Source of the DNA: JAEYZM01 sp943372195
GTDB taxonomy: Bacteria; Bacteroidota; Bacteroidia; Sphingobacteriales; Sphingobacteriaceae
Direction: 5' to 3'
Assembly: GCA_943372195.1 (NCBI GenBank)
Contig: CALRXS010000008.1
Coordinates: 1 to 64,000 of the forward strand
DNA length: 64,000 nucleotides
The notes below the pieces were generated by a model that saw nothing but the letters and a program-made list of their open reading frames with translations, was not told the origin of the DNA and made no database searches. How positions within the stretch are numbered: the stretch's first letter is position 1; the number at the start of each line of letters is the position of its first letter. Positions 1-7,389 of the stretch are shown here, piece after piece. A program made the translations under genes and the position numbers.

Positions 1-1
1 T

Positions 2-838
2 ACCAATAACATCATCACCAATAATGCCTCTACTGCTGAGTACTCTGAAGTGATGGTTGCTACGGCAGGTGAATATTTGTTTAGCTCTTCGAATGCGAAT
101 GATTATATCACGCTAAGCATCGACGGACAAACAGCTGTGGCTAAAGGTCCATCGCCACTCTTCTACAGAGCCGATACCACCGCCGCACTTCGTTTCTACG
201 TTCATACCGATGCCTTCTGCGGCGTCGATACCTTCAAGAGAATTAAATACGTTCAATGTGTCGAAATTGCCTTACCCGGATGTATAAGTAATTTATCTCC
301 TGCAGATGATGATACCCTTTATGTAAGCACAGGTACCTACACCTTTACTTGGGATATGCCATCGACTGGTGGTCCGATTGAATCTTTTGCAATAAACTTC
401 GGACTTACCCCAACCGAGGCGATCTACACATTTGATTTCCCCCCATCGAATTCTATTCAAATTACTGTTACTTCGGATGATGCGAATCTGAAATATTATT
501 GGTGGGTAGTTGCTTCTAACGTAGCTGGTGAAGCCACTTGTACGCCAGTTGTTCATTCATTCTTGGTACTTTCAAGTCCGCCAACATCCGTAGAAAATAA
601 TAAAGCCCTAAAAGCAAGTATTTACCCGAACCCTGCGAACCAAAAATTCAACATCATCAATGCCGATGAAATTGAATACGCTAAGATTCTAAATACATTG
701 GGGCAAACCGTAAAAATACAAGAGGTCAATAGACAAGATCTCGCGGTCGATATTTCTGATCTCGTACCGGGTGTGTATCAAGTGATACTGCAGTCGTACC
801 AAGGCAACGAAAAAGTAATCAAACTCGTTAAAGAGTAA
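2..838 (+). CDS. T9SS type A sorting-domain secreted protein (C-terminal part)
   Basis: The reading frame is open to the left edge (codons start at base 2), so only the C-terminal ~278 residues are present. The last ~75 residues are a T9SS type A sorting domain: an SIYPNPANQKFNI motif, a LNTLGQTV segment, then DLVPGVYQVILQS and a basic end. In this family the domain directs export across the outer membrane and is cleaved during surface attachment or release. The preceding part is Cys-containing and beta-rich, with a fibronectin-like Trp/Tyr pattern (TFTWDMP, YYWWVVASN), suggesting adhesive or binding modules. No catalytic domain is visible in what remains. The cargo function cannot be judged without the missing N-terminus. 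Confidence 0.85.
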   Translation, partial: TNNIITNNASTAEYSEVMVATAGEYLFSSSNANDYITLSIDGQTAVAKGPSPLFYRADTTAALRFYVHTDAFCGVDTFKRIKYVQCVEIALPGCISNLSPADDDTLYVSTGTYTFTWDMPSTGGPIESFAINFGLTPTEAIYTFDFPPSNSIQITVTSDDANLKYYWWVVASNVAGEATCTPVVHSFLVLSSPPTSVENNKALKASIYPNPANQKFNIINADEIEYAKILNTLGQTVKIQEVNRQDLAVDISDLVPGVYQVILQSYQGNEKVIKLVKE

Positions 839-850
839 TAGATAAAAGAG

Positions 851-883
851 AAAGAGCTGATAATATATCAGCTCTTTTTTTAT
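851..883 (+). terminator. Rho-independent terminator after the secreted-protein gene
   Basis: A perfect 12-bp inverted repeat (851-862 and 866-877) with a 3-nt loop is followed by an uninterrupted T run. It begins 12 bp after the stop codon at 838. This is a textbook intrinsic terminator. Confidence 0.9.
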
Positions 884-902
884 TAAATTCTCAATATCTA
901 TA

Positions 903-934
903 TTTGCGTATATAGTGCAAATAGTTTAATTTTG
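903..934 (+). promoter_or_regulatory. Bacteroidota-type promoter of the satD-like gene
   Basis: TTTG at 903-906 and TAATTTTG at 927-934 are separated by 20 bp. This matches the known Bacteroidota sigma-70 consensus (TTTG, 19-21 bp, TAnnTTTG). The expected transcript start is about 10 bp upstream of the ATG at 952. A second box, TATATTTG, lies at 899-906. Confidence 0.55.
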
Positions 935-951
935 CATTATATGTACAAAAT

Positions 952-1686
952 ATGAAAACCTATCCGATTTTAATGGCTGATATGATGAATAGCCGTAAAC
1001 GCAATTCGAATCAGTTAATTTCAGAATTCAAGCATCTTATTGCTGCCATCAATAAAAAATGGAAGAAGCAAATTCTTTCTCCCTTAACAATTACTTTAGG
1101 AGATGAATTTCAGGGACTAATTGACACGCCTGAGAATGCCATTAAAATCATTTTCGATTTAGAAGAAGAGATCATTAAAAATACCTATGATATTAAACTT
1201 CGATATGTATTAAATGAAGGCGAAATAGAAACAGCAATCAATAATAAAATTGCTTACGGCATGCTAGGTAAAGGGCTAACTGAAGCTCGTGCAAAATTAC
1301 ATCGTCTTAAAAATACTAAACACCGTTTTCAATTTTCTATGAATGGTGCAACGCTTAAACAAGATATAATAAACGATTTATTTATAATTTATGAGAATTA
1401 TGTAGATAACTGGAAACATATTGAATACCATATTGTGAAAGAGTTCATAATGAATAAATCATATCAAGAAGTTGCAGAAGTACTTGATATAAATGTTTCA
1501 AGTGCTTGGCGTCGTCTAAAAAGTTTAAATATTGAAGAATACTTTATAAGCAAGAATAGTATATTGAAATTATATCAGGTATTAAATGAATTTAATTCTA
1601 TTAATGAGACATTACATTTACTAGGATCAAAAGCAAATGCTGATAGATTATATGAATCAATTAATCAGATGAAAACATCCAAATAA
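952..1686 (+). CDS. SatD family protein
   Basis: The 244-residue protein matches the SatD family in length and layout. It has an N-terminal ILMADMMNSRK segment, the family's GDEFQGLI motif near residue 54, and a C-terminal helix-turn-helix-like stretch (SYQEVAEVLDINVSSAWRRLKSL, about residues 166-188) resembling sigma-factor region 4 or a small DNA-binding domain. SatD was named from a streptococcal acid-tolerance operon and its biochemical role is unknown. The partner membrane protein sometimes found beside it is not here. The gene is AT-rich and stands alone between a terminator and a pseudogene fragment, so it may belong to the accessory block to its right. Family assignment is good; function is open. 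Confidence 0.75.
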   Translation: MKTYPILMADMMNSRKRNSNQLISEFKHLIAAINKKWKKQILSPLTITLGDEFQGLIDTPENAIKIIFDLEEEIIKNTYDIKLRYVLNEGEIETAINNKIAYGMLGKGLTEARAKLHRLKNTKHRFQFSMNGATLKQDIINDLFIIYENYVDNWKHIEYHIVKEFIMNKSYQEVAEVLDINVSSAWRRLKSLNIEEYFISKNSILKLYQVLNEFNSINETLHLLGSKANADRLYESINQMKTSK

Positions 1687-1705
1687 ATCATTATACTATA
1701 AATAA

Positions 1706-1737
1706 AAAATGATAATATCATTTGATACTATCATTTT
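1706..1737 (+). terminator. Weak hairpin after the satD-like gene
   Basis: A 9-bp inverted repeat (1706-1714 and 1729-1737) ends in TTTT, 20 bp after the stop codon. It is AT-only except for one GC pair, so it would be a weak terminator. Confidence 0.4.
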
Positions 1738-1762
1738 ATGAAACCCCTTAAAGGTCGTATTC

Positions 1763-1783
1763 TCAGTACTCAGTACAATTACT
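1763..1783. repeat. Heptamer repeats at the end of the msrA fragment (family F)
   Basis: Three 7-bp units run in register: TCAGTAC, TCAGTAC and AATTACT. The last contains the fragment's stop codon (1779-1781 on the minus strand). The intact msrA gene has the equivalent TTAGTAC, TTAATAC, AACTACT at 4785-4805 in the same register to its stop. Confidence 0.6.
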
Positions 1784-1905
1784 TCACCTTATCAGCAAAC
1801 GCCTTCCTAAATTTCTCTAACTTCGGTTCAATCACAAAACTGCAATAAAGCGCATCGCTATTTTATTTTAAATAATTCTGATGATAATCTTAATTTTGCA
1901 ATAGA
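1779..1905 (-). pseudogene. Decayed 3' fragment of a second msrA gene
   Basis: Read on the minus strand, 1779-1865 encodes the last ~28 codons of MsrA almost unchanged. It ends in KFRKAFADKVK and stop, preceded by the family's final CSFVIEP-like segment with Cys retained. The intact gene at 4801-5448 has the same residues but different third bases (AAA for AAG, GAA for GAG, ATT for ATA). Further in, the frame is interrupted by TAA codons while NQ-H-YD remains recognisable to about 1900. It is therefore a gene remnant, not an expressed product. Mainly synonymous differences mean the two copies diverged under selection before this one was broken, so it is not a recent duplication. Confidence 0.8.
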
Positions 1906-2321
1906 TTATTTTGAAAACTCTTTGTATTAATATTAATTTAGATATAATATTCTGTTTTAAGTCTTATTCTATTTATTTGTGGTCATTATCTTGCTTAATT
2001 ACATGTTATTAATATTGTAAATATTTGTATATGTTAATAATATTGGGTATTTTAGTTAGTGAAATGGTGTTTATTTTTTAATTATGTATCGTATAAAAGG
2101 GATGAACGTGGTTTAAAGTTAAAATTGTTTTTATGTATAAACGTCTAACTGCTAAGATTCTTAATATATAATTTTCATATTATAGTAATTAATAATTTCT
2201 GAATTGAACATATAAATGTTTTTTAAAAACTATTATGAATAATAGAAATTTTAAAGATCTTGAGCTATTTTTTTAATTAATTTATTTAAAACAGCTTTAA
2301 TACTAATTAAATATTTATCTA
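1906..2321. other. AT-rich spacer, no gene seen
   Basis: This 416-bp stretch is extremely AT-rich, with many TTAATA and TATAAT-like words. I found no ORF with coding character and no RNA structure. It probably holds the promoter of the gene at 2322, but I cannot single one out. It marks the left part of the AT-rich block that ends near 4760. Confidence 0.4.
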
Positions 2322-2885
2322 ATGAAAAGTTTACTCACGTTATTTCTGTTATTTATTTCAGCTAACCTTTATTCTCAAATTGAAAAACCTATTGTTAAAG
2401 GGAATATCATTTTTGGTGGTAACGGTATGGTTAGTTATAATAGAATTAATATTGAGCGTAATATATCAAATTTTTCAATCAAATATATTAGTGCAACGCT
2501 TAATCCATCAATTGGTTATTTTATTTATGATGGACTAGCTCTTGGTTTATCAGTTAATTCAAATTACATAGAAGGGCTTGAAGATTATAAAAGATCATCA
2601 TTAGAACTAGGTCTAGGTCCTTTTTTTAAATACTATACATCGTTAGGGCTTTTTGCAGGTAGTAGAATTAATTATTCAATTCATAAAGAAATAGGCAGTA
2701 ACTATATTAATAATAGTTATTCTATAATACCAGAAATAGGTTACGCTTATTTTATAAATTCAAATATTTCTTTTGAATCATCATTGAATCATACATATGT
2801 ATTATCAAAGAATAATATTGGTAATGAATTAACTACTATTAATAATACGTATTTAACTTTTGGATTCCAGATGTTTATAAGATAA
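2322..2885 (+). CDS. Outer-membrane beta-barrel protein (small, hypothetical)
   Basis: The 187-residue protein has a signal peptide (about residues 1-19, ending LYSQ). About eight alternating amphipathic strands with Gly turns follow (for example GLALGLSVNSN, LELGLGPFFKYY, SIIPEIGYAYF), ending in a C-terminal FGFQMFIR strand with aromatic residues. This is the pattern of an 8-stranded OmpA/OmpX-type porin-like barrel of the outer membrane. No function follows from the fold. The gene is much more AT-rich than the housekeeping genes and lies in the block bracketed by msrA 3' ends. Orthology to a named family was not recognised. Confidence 0.6.
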   Translation: MKSLLTLFLLFISANLYSQIEKPIVKGNIIFGGNGMVSYNRINIERNISNFSIKYISATLNPSIGYFIYDGLALGLSVNSNYIEGLEDYKRSSLELGLGPFFKYYTSLGLFAGSRINYSIHKEIGSNYINNSYSIIPEIGYAYFINSNISFESSLNHTYVLSKNNIGNELTTINNTYLTFGFQMFIR

Positions 2886-3043
2886 AAACAAATACATATG
2901 AATATATTATTACATAATCTTAGTGAAACTTGTCGTATTAGTTTATTTTTATTATATGTAAATATTATTTTTCAATTATTAATTTTAAATAATCTTATTT
3001 TAAGAATTGTTATATCAACAAACTTATGTTAATTGTTTAATTT

Positions 3044-4156
3044 ATGCAAAAAGTTTTACTTAGTTTATTTTTTTTGTTGAATTGTTTAAATTCATATTCT
3101 CAGGATGATAATAATTATACAGACTATATTTATTTATATCAAAGTTTATTAAGTGATATTAGAAACGGTGAATGTCAGATGTCTCCTAGTTGTTCAAATT
3201 ATGGTATGACTTCTTTCAAAGAAAATAACCCTCTTTTAGCTTTTATGATGACTTCAGATAGGGTATTAAGATGCAGTCATGACTTTAGAAACTATAAAAC
3301 GATTTTAATAAATAATAACTGGAAATTATTAGATCTTCCTAATAATAATATTGGTATGAGTTTTGTTGATTTAAATAGGAATTCTATTGTTTACCCAGTA
3401 GTTGATTCTTGCGCTAATAATTTTATTAATGCACTTATTCTTGATAAAAACTATAGAGAAGCATTACTAGATATTAATAGAGAGATATACAAAGGGAATA
3501 ACTGTATCAGTTTATATAAAAATTATATTAAATGCAAAAGAGCATTAAATGAAATTGAAGATATTTTATTTAAATATGACTTTTCATTTCCCAGTCATAT
3601 TAAAAATAATCATGAAATAAAATTAGAAATTGCTAATTGTTTTTTAGAATTAGGTGAATATGAAAAAGCAAATTCAATTTATAATGGCTTACTTAAAAAT
3701 AATTCTTTAGCCGATAAATCAAATTTATTAATAGGTTTATCTTTTGCTCATCAGCATAAATTTGATTCATCAGCACATTATTTTTCTAATGTTTCAAAAT
3801 CAAGTCAGTATTATTATATATCTACAGTTGTACTCGAAAATGCAAATCAATATAAATTTTTAAAATATAAAAATAAAAATGTTGCAGGGTTGTTAGCTAT
3901 AATACCTGGTTTGGGCTATGTTTATACAGGTCATAACACTTCTGGTATTTCATCATTAATAATTAATTCACTTCTTTTTTATGCTGTTTATACTAGCATA
4001 AATACTAAAAATTATGGAGTTGCCAGTTTAATGGGTGTTTTTTCTATTGGTTTTTATTTAGGAAATATATCTGGTTCGATTAAGAGTGCTAAGAGATATA
4101 ATTATAAAGTGAATGATAAACTATTAAACAAAATAAAATCAAATATTAATTATTAA
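3044..4156 (+). CDS. YidD-like domain fused to TPR-like region and membrane tail
   Basis: The 370-residue protein starts with a signal peptide (1-20, ending SYSQ). Residues ~27-80 match YidD, the small membrane-protein-insertion efficiency factor: a LYQSLLS segment, C44 and C50 in CQMSPSCSNYG, then DRVLRC with C77. Normal YidD is ~70-80 residues and cytoplasmic; here the domain follows an export signal. Residues ~130-270 are helical with TPR-like spacing (NCFLELGEYEKANSIYNGLL). Residues ~278-350 hold a hydrophobic tail starting IIPGLGYVYTG, like the DUF5683/TM2 class of small membrane domains. Its role is unknown; periplasmic-envelope placement is an inference from the signal peptide. Very AT-rich, in the putative inserted block. 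Confidence 0.7.
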   Translation: MQKVLLSLFFLLNCLNSYSQDDNNYTDYIYLYQSLLSDIRNGECQMSPSCSNYGMTSFKENNPLLAFMMTSDRVLRCSHDFRNYKTILINNNWKLLDLPNNNIGMSFVDLNRNSIVYPVVDSCANNFINALILDKNYREALLDINREIYKGNNCISLYKNYIKCKRALNEIEDILFKYDFSFPSHIKNNHEIKLEIANCFLELGEYEKANSIYNGLLKNNSLADKSNLLIGLSFAHQHKFDSSAHYFSNVSKSSQYYYISTVVLENANQYKFLKYKNKNVAGLLAIIPGLGYVYTGHNTSGISSLIINSLLFYAVYTSINTKNYGVASLMGVFSIGFYLGNISGSIKSAKRYNYKVNDKLLNKIKSNINY

Positions 4157-4174
4157 AATTTAAATCTTAAAATT

Positions 4175-4702
4175 ATGTTAAAAAAAATTCAAAACTCTAT
4201 TATGCTTAAACCAGTAGCTTTTTTGTTAGCTTCTAGTTTTTTCTTTTTATCTTTCAAAAACATAGATGGTAAAGTTGTACTTCGTGCAGGTACTCCCGTT
4301 TTACTAGAAACTAATCAAACAATTGTATCAGATAATTTATCTGTCGGTCAGTCCATTGATTTTAAAGTTCGATTTGATGTTAAAACTGACAATAAACTAG
4401 TAGTGCGTGCGGGTTCAATAGCTAAGGGACAAGTAACTAGGGTAAGTAAGTCAAAGGGTCTCGGCAAAGAAGGTTATGTAGAGATTCAACTAAAAACAGT
4501 ACAAACGATTGATGGTCAAATGGTGCCGTTAACTTCAGGTAACTTGTATAGAGAAGGTGAGGATAAACAAGGACTAGCTTGGGGGTTAGGTATTTTAGTT
4601 TGTATTTTATTTTTAACAATAAAAGGCAAAGAAGCTATGATTCCAAGTGGTACAACTGTCGATTCTAACATTGCAATGGATGTTGAAATTGCTGTACAAT
4701 AA
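4175..4702 (+). CDS. Hypothetical envelope protein with one C-terminal membrane segment
   Basis: The 175-residue protein lies 18 bp after the YidD-fusion gene and is probably co-transcribed. An N-terminal hydrophobic stretch (about residues 11-25) is a signal peptide or anchor. Residues 30-125 form a beta-rich region with repeated Gly turns (VVLRAGTPVLLETNQ, VVRAGSIAKGQVTRV) typical of small beta-barrel or SH3-like envelope domains. A hydrophobic segment (WGLGILVCILFLTI) is followed by KGKEAMIPSGT, a basic patch and a second beta segment. I recognise similar unnamed Bacteroidota proteins but no assigned function. Codon use is intermediate, less AT-extreme than the two genes before it. Confidence 0.55.
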   Translation: MLKKIQNSIMLKPVAFLLASSFFFLSFKNIDGKVVLRAGTPVLLETNQTIVSDNLSVGQSIDFKVRFDVKTDNKLVVRAGSIAKGQVTRVSKSKGLGKEGYVEIQLKTVQTIDGQMVPLTSGNLYREGEDKQGLAWGLGILVCILFLTIKGKEAMIPSGTTVDSNIAMDVEIAVQ

Positions 4703-4709
4703 TTTGAAA

Positions 4710-4756
4710 AATAGCATTCGTTTAAATAAAAAAAATTACTATAAACGAATGCTATT
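4710..4756. terminator. Bidirectional hairpin between convergent genes
   Basis: A perfect 15-bp inverted repeat (4710-4724 and 4742-4756) with a 17-nt A-rich loop sits between the envelope gene ending at 4702 and msrA ending at 4801. The stem is strong, but the following T run is short. It probably ends transcription from both sides. Confidence 0.65.
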
Positions 4757-4784
4757 CCAAATTTTAAATCCAATATCTTAATTC

Positions 4785-4805
4785 TTAGTACTTAATACAA
4801 CTACT
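4785..4805. repeat. Heptamer repeats at the msrA stop codon (family F)
   Basis: TTAGTAC, TTAATAC and AACTACT run in a strict 7-bp register; the last unit contains the msrA stop codon (CTA on the plus strand, 4801-4803). The same arrangement flanks the msrA fragment at 1763-1783. Confidence 0.55.
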
Positions 4806-5448
4806 TCACCTTATCAGCAAACGCCTTCCTGAACTTCTCCAGCTTCGGCTCTATCACAAAACTACAATACGGTGCATCACCATTCTCGTTGAAATAATTT
4901 TGATGATAATCTTCAGCTTTGTAATAATCTTTCAACTCTGAAATTTCTGTAACTACCGGTTTGCCAAAAGCATTCTCTTCGTTTAAGCGTTGCTTGTATT
5001 TTTCAGCTAATTCTTTTTGCTCTGTATTATGGTAAAATACTACCGAACGATACTGCGTGCCTACATCGGCTCCCTGACGATTTAAGGTCGTAGGATCGTG
5101 ACTAGCCCAGAACGCTTCTAAAAGTTCTTTATACGTGATGATTTGTGGGTCAAACACGATTCTACAAACCTCCGCATGTCCAGTTAAACCAGAACACACT
5201 TCTTTATACGTCGGGTTCTTTATTTGTCCGCCGCTATACCCCGAACTCACCGACTGCACACCTTTCAATTGTTGAAAGACCGCTTCCACACACCAGAAAC
5301 ATCCAGCACCAAAGGTCGCCGAGTCATACTTTGTATTTACTTCCATTGTTTTGTCTTCAATTTGCTCAGTTGCTAGATTTTTAGTTTGATTGCTACAAGC
5401 AACCAGAGATAAAAATGTTGCAAAGAATATGGTTCCTATTTTGTTCAT
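4801..5448 (-). CDS. msrA: Peptide-methionine (S)-S-oxide reductase, lipoprotein form
   Basis: MsrA reduces the S epimer of methionine sulfoxide in oxidised proteins. The signature GAGCFWCVEA carries the catalytic Cys; YRSVVFYH and the C-terminal HQNYF segment are also typical. I chose the ATG at 5448 (215 residues), because it begins a clean lipoprotein signal, MNKIGTIFFATFLSLVAC, with Cys after the lipobox. A longer frame to 5475 would add nine polar residues before the signal. The enzyme is thus predicted to be membrane-anchored in the periplasm. It lies downstream of the leftward ars genes, separated by a repeat element, and may share their transcript. A broken copy of its 3' end lies at 1779-1905. 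Confidence 0.93.
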   Translation of the reverse strand: MNKIGTIFFATFLSLVACSNQTKNLATEQIEDKTMEVNTKYDSATFGAGCFWCVEAVFQQLKGVQSVSSGYSGGQIKNPTYKEVCSGLTGHAEVCRIVFDPQIITYKELLEAFWASHDPTTLNRQGADVGTQYRSVVFYHNTEQKELAEKYKQRLNEENAFGKPVVTEISELKDYYKAEDYHQNYFNENGDAPYCSFVIEPKLEKFRKAFADKVK

Positions 5449-5502
5449 CTTAGAATAAACGTAAATACGAGTCAATTAGTTTTGTACAAACATTTTTATT
5501 AA

Positions 5503-5657
5503 TTAGCCAATATGTCAATTAGCCAATAAGCCAATGAAGGAATTAGCCAATATGTCAATTAGCCAATAAGCCAATGGGGTGCGCACTTTTAAGATTGTAC
5601 TAAACTTTATGCAACGCGTCAATTGGCTAATTGGCTAATTGACATATTGACTAATTA
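5503..5657. repeat. Period-8 dyad element, copy A1
   Basis: The left arm is nine octamers in register (5503-5574), mostly TTAGCCAA, TATGTCAA or TAAGCCAA. A ~48-bp core beginning TGGGGTGCGCAC and ending CGCGTCAA follows. The right arm is octamers in the opposite sense (TTGGCTAA twice, TTGACATA, TTGACTAA; 5623-5654). The right arm overlaps the last codons and the stop of arsC (stop 5651-5653). Related copies are at 7267, 8226 and 8751, with a single arm at 14328. Confidence 0.9.
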
Positions 5658-6067
5658 TCAAAGTATTGCTTTGCAAAATCAGCAGCATAATCCCTAATCG
5701 CATCTCTGGTGCTGGTGAAGGCTGCCTCAATCTCCTCTTCTGTTCCTTTGACTTTGCTTGGGTCTGTGAAGTTGTGATGTAAGCGAACTGCAACTCCGGG
5801 TAGATAGGGGCAGTTTTCATTCGCATGATCACATACAGTAATCATATAATCGAACTTGACATCCGCATACTCATCAACATGGTTGGAAGTGTGCATTGAA
5901 ATGTCGATGCCGTCTTTGGACATGATGGCAACGGCGCCTTTGTTGAGGCCGTGGGTTTCGATGCCAGCACTATAAATAGTTGCTTTGCCTTCTAAGAATT
6001 TTTTTAGGTAACCGTGCATCATTTGGGAGCGGCAAGAGTTACCGGTGCATAATACTAGTATGTTCAT
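5651..6067 (-). CDS. arsC: Arsenate reductase, thioredoxin-coupled (low-Mr phosphatase fold)
   Basis: This enzyme reduces arsenate to arsenite for methylation or export. The phosphatase-type loop CTGNSCRSQ holds C7 and C12. C79 (VCDHAN) and C86 (ENCPY) form the relay typical of the thioredoxin-dependent class, at the same spacing as in the Staphylococcus aureus enzyme. I start it at the ATG at 6067 (138 residues), which places the P-loop at the usual distance from the N-terminus. A GTG seven codons upstream lies inside repeat B1 and would add only MEKKYKI. It follows acr3 in the leftward ars cluster, and its last codons lie inside repeat A1. Confidence 0.93.
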   Translation of the reverse strand: MNILVLCTGNSCRSQMMHGYLKKFLEGKATIYSAGIETHGLNKGAVAIMSKDGIDISMHTSNHVDEYADVKFDYMITVCDHANENCPYLPGVAVRLHHNFTDPSKVKGTEEEIEAAFTSTRDAIRDYAADFAKQYFDN

Positions 6068-6081
6068 GATTTTATATTTTT

Positions 6082-6206
6082 TTTCCACGCAGAGCTCGCA
6101 AAGTATTGCAGAGTGCGCGGATGTGTTTTTTAAAAATTTGTTATTTATTTATTTGCTTATTCCCTTTTTGCGTCCTCTGCATTCCCCTGCGCCCTCTGCG
6201 TGGAAA
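6082..6206. repeat. Period-9 dyad element, copy B1
   Basis: The outer ends are inverted: TTTCCACGCAGAG (6082-6094) against CTCTGCGTGGAAA (6194-6206). Inside each arm a degenerate 9-bp unit repeats in register (CGCAGAGCT, CGCAAAGTA, TTGCAGAGT on the left; inverted equivalents on the right). The ~60-bp centre is AT-rich. It fills the gap between acr3 and arsC. Copy B2 is at 9601-9685. Confidence 0.85.
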
Positions 6207-6217
6207 CAGCCGCGGCT

Positions 6218-7246
6218 TTAGCCGCCATAATACTTCTCCCTAAAATAAGTACTCAACCTCACCAACAACACCAAGGCCGGTACTTCAATGAGTGGCCCTA
6301 TCACCCCCGCAAACGCTTGTCCGCTTTGTAAGCCGAATACTCCAATTGAAACCGCTATCGCCAACTCGAAATTATTCCCCGCTGCTGTAAATGATATCGC
6401 TGCGTTCTGTGAATAATCTGCTCCCATTTTTTTACCGATGAAAAAGGAAACCACGAACATGATCGCAAAATAAATAGCGAGTGGTACCGCGATTAAGAAT
6501 ACATCGAAGGGGATGTCGACTATGTTTTTACCTTTCAATGAAAACATGAAAACGATGGTTAACAATAATGCGATTAAGGTGATGGGAGAAATTTTCGGAA
6601 TGAATGTATTGTTCAACCAATCTTTTCCTTTTAGAGCGATGATACCATAACGTGTGATGATGCCCATCGCGAATGGTATACCTAAATAGATACCCACAGT
6701 CTTTGCAACATCGAGCATCGATACTTGAATTTCTAACATCCGCATACCGAAATAATTGGGTAAAACGGTGATGAATAAATAAGCGTAAACAGAATAAAAT
6801 AATATCTGGAAAATCGAATTCAATGCCACTAAGCCTGCAGCATATTCACGATTCCCATCTGCTAATTCGTTCCATACAATGACCATGGCAATGCAACGCG
6901 CGATACCAATTAATATTAATCCGCTGAAATAATCAGGATAATCTTTTAGAAAGATGAAAGCTAATGCAAACATCAAAAGCGGACCGATCACCCAATTCAA
7001 TAGGAGTGAGGCACTCAGCACTTTGATGTTTTTAAATACTTTGCCCATTTCTTCGTACTTGACTTTCACTAGAGGCGGATACATCATTAGAATTAATCCG
7101 AATGCTAGAGGCAAGTTCGTAGTTCCTTCCGATGCCAAACTGCTAAGTTGATCAGTGCTTAATATATTACCCAGCACTAGACCAACAGCCATTGCTGCGA
7201 AGATTAGCAGGGTCAAGTTTTTGTCAATTAATGATAGTTTTTTCAT
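6218..7246 (-). CDS. acr3: Arsenite efflux permease, ACR3 family
   Basis: The 342-residue protein has about ten hydrophobic helices and clear ACR3 features: the N-terminal LSLIDKNLTLLIFAAM, LILMMYPPLVKVKYEE, a GIARCIAMVIVWN segment with the conserved Cys, and AAGNNFELAIAVSIGVFG near the C-terminus. ACR3 pumps arsenite out using the proton motive force and belongs to the BART superfamily, distinct from ArsB. It stands between arsM (upstream) and arsC (downstream). Its stop codon is in the loop of a small hairpin (GCGGC, TAAA, GCCGC), with repeat B1 just beyond. Confidence 0.95.
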   Translation of the reverse strand: MKKLSLIDKNLTLLIFAAMAVGLVLGNILSTDQLSSLASEGTTNLPLAFGLILMMYPPLVKVKYEEMGKVFKNIKVLSASLLLNWVIGPLLMFALAFIFLKDYPDYFSGLILIGIARCIAMVIVWNELADGNREYAAGLVALNSIFQILFYSVYAYLFITVLPNYFGMRMLEIQVSMLDVAKTVGIYLGIPFAMGIITRYGIIALKGKDWLNNTFIPKISPITLIALLLTIVFMFSLKGKNIVDIPFDVFLIAVPLAIYFAIMFVVSFFIGKKMGADYSQNAAISFTAAGNNFELAIAVSIGVFGLQSGQAFAGVIGPLIEVPALVLLVRLSTYFREKYYGG

Positions 7247-7266
7247 ATGTGGTTTCTAAAATCAAA

Positions 7267-7389
7267 TGAGTCAATATGTCAATTAGCCAATTAGCCAATG
7301 GGGTGCTAACTTTAAAGATTGTACTAAATTTTTTGTAACGCGTCAATTGGCTAATTGACTCATTGGCTAATTATCCTATTGGCTAATTA
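7267..7389. repeat. Period-8 dyad element, copy A2
   Basis: Left octamers TGAGTCAA, TATGTCAA, TTAGCCAA and TTAGCCAA (7267-7298) precede the shared core (TGGGGTGC ... CGCGTCAA). The right octamers are TTGGCTAA, TTGACTCA, TTGGCTAA, TTATCCTA and TTGGCTAA (7347-7386). The next unit begins with the TTA that is the arsM stop codon (7387-7389). Confidence 0.9.

Noticed and set aside
1906..4760. AT-rich block as a prophage or integrative element
   Set aside because: No integrase, phage structural or transfer gene is present; only the duplicated msrA end supports insertion.
5503..5657. Repeats mistaken for a CRISPR array
   Set aside because: Units are 8 bp, degenerate and without spacers, and the two arms are inverted; no cas gene is near.
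6065..6088. GTG start for arsC seven codons upstream of the ATG
   Set aside because: It lies in the end of repeat B1 and adds unconserved residues; the ATG at 6067 puts the P-loop at the usual position.
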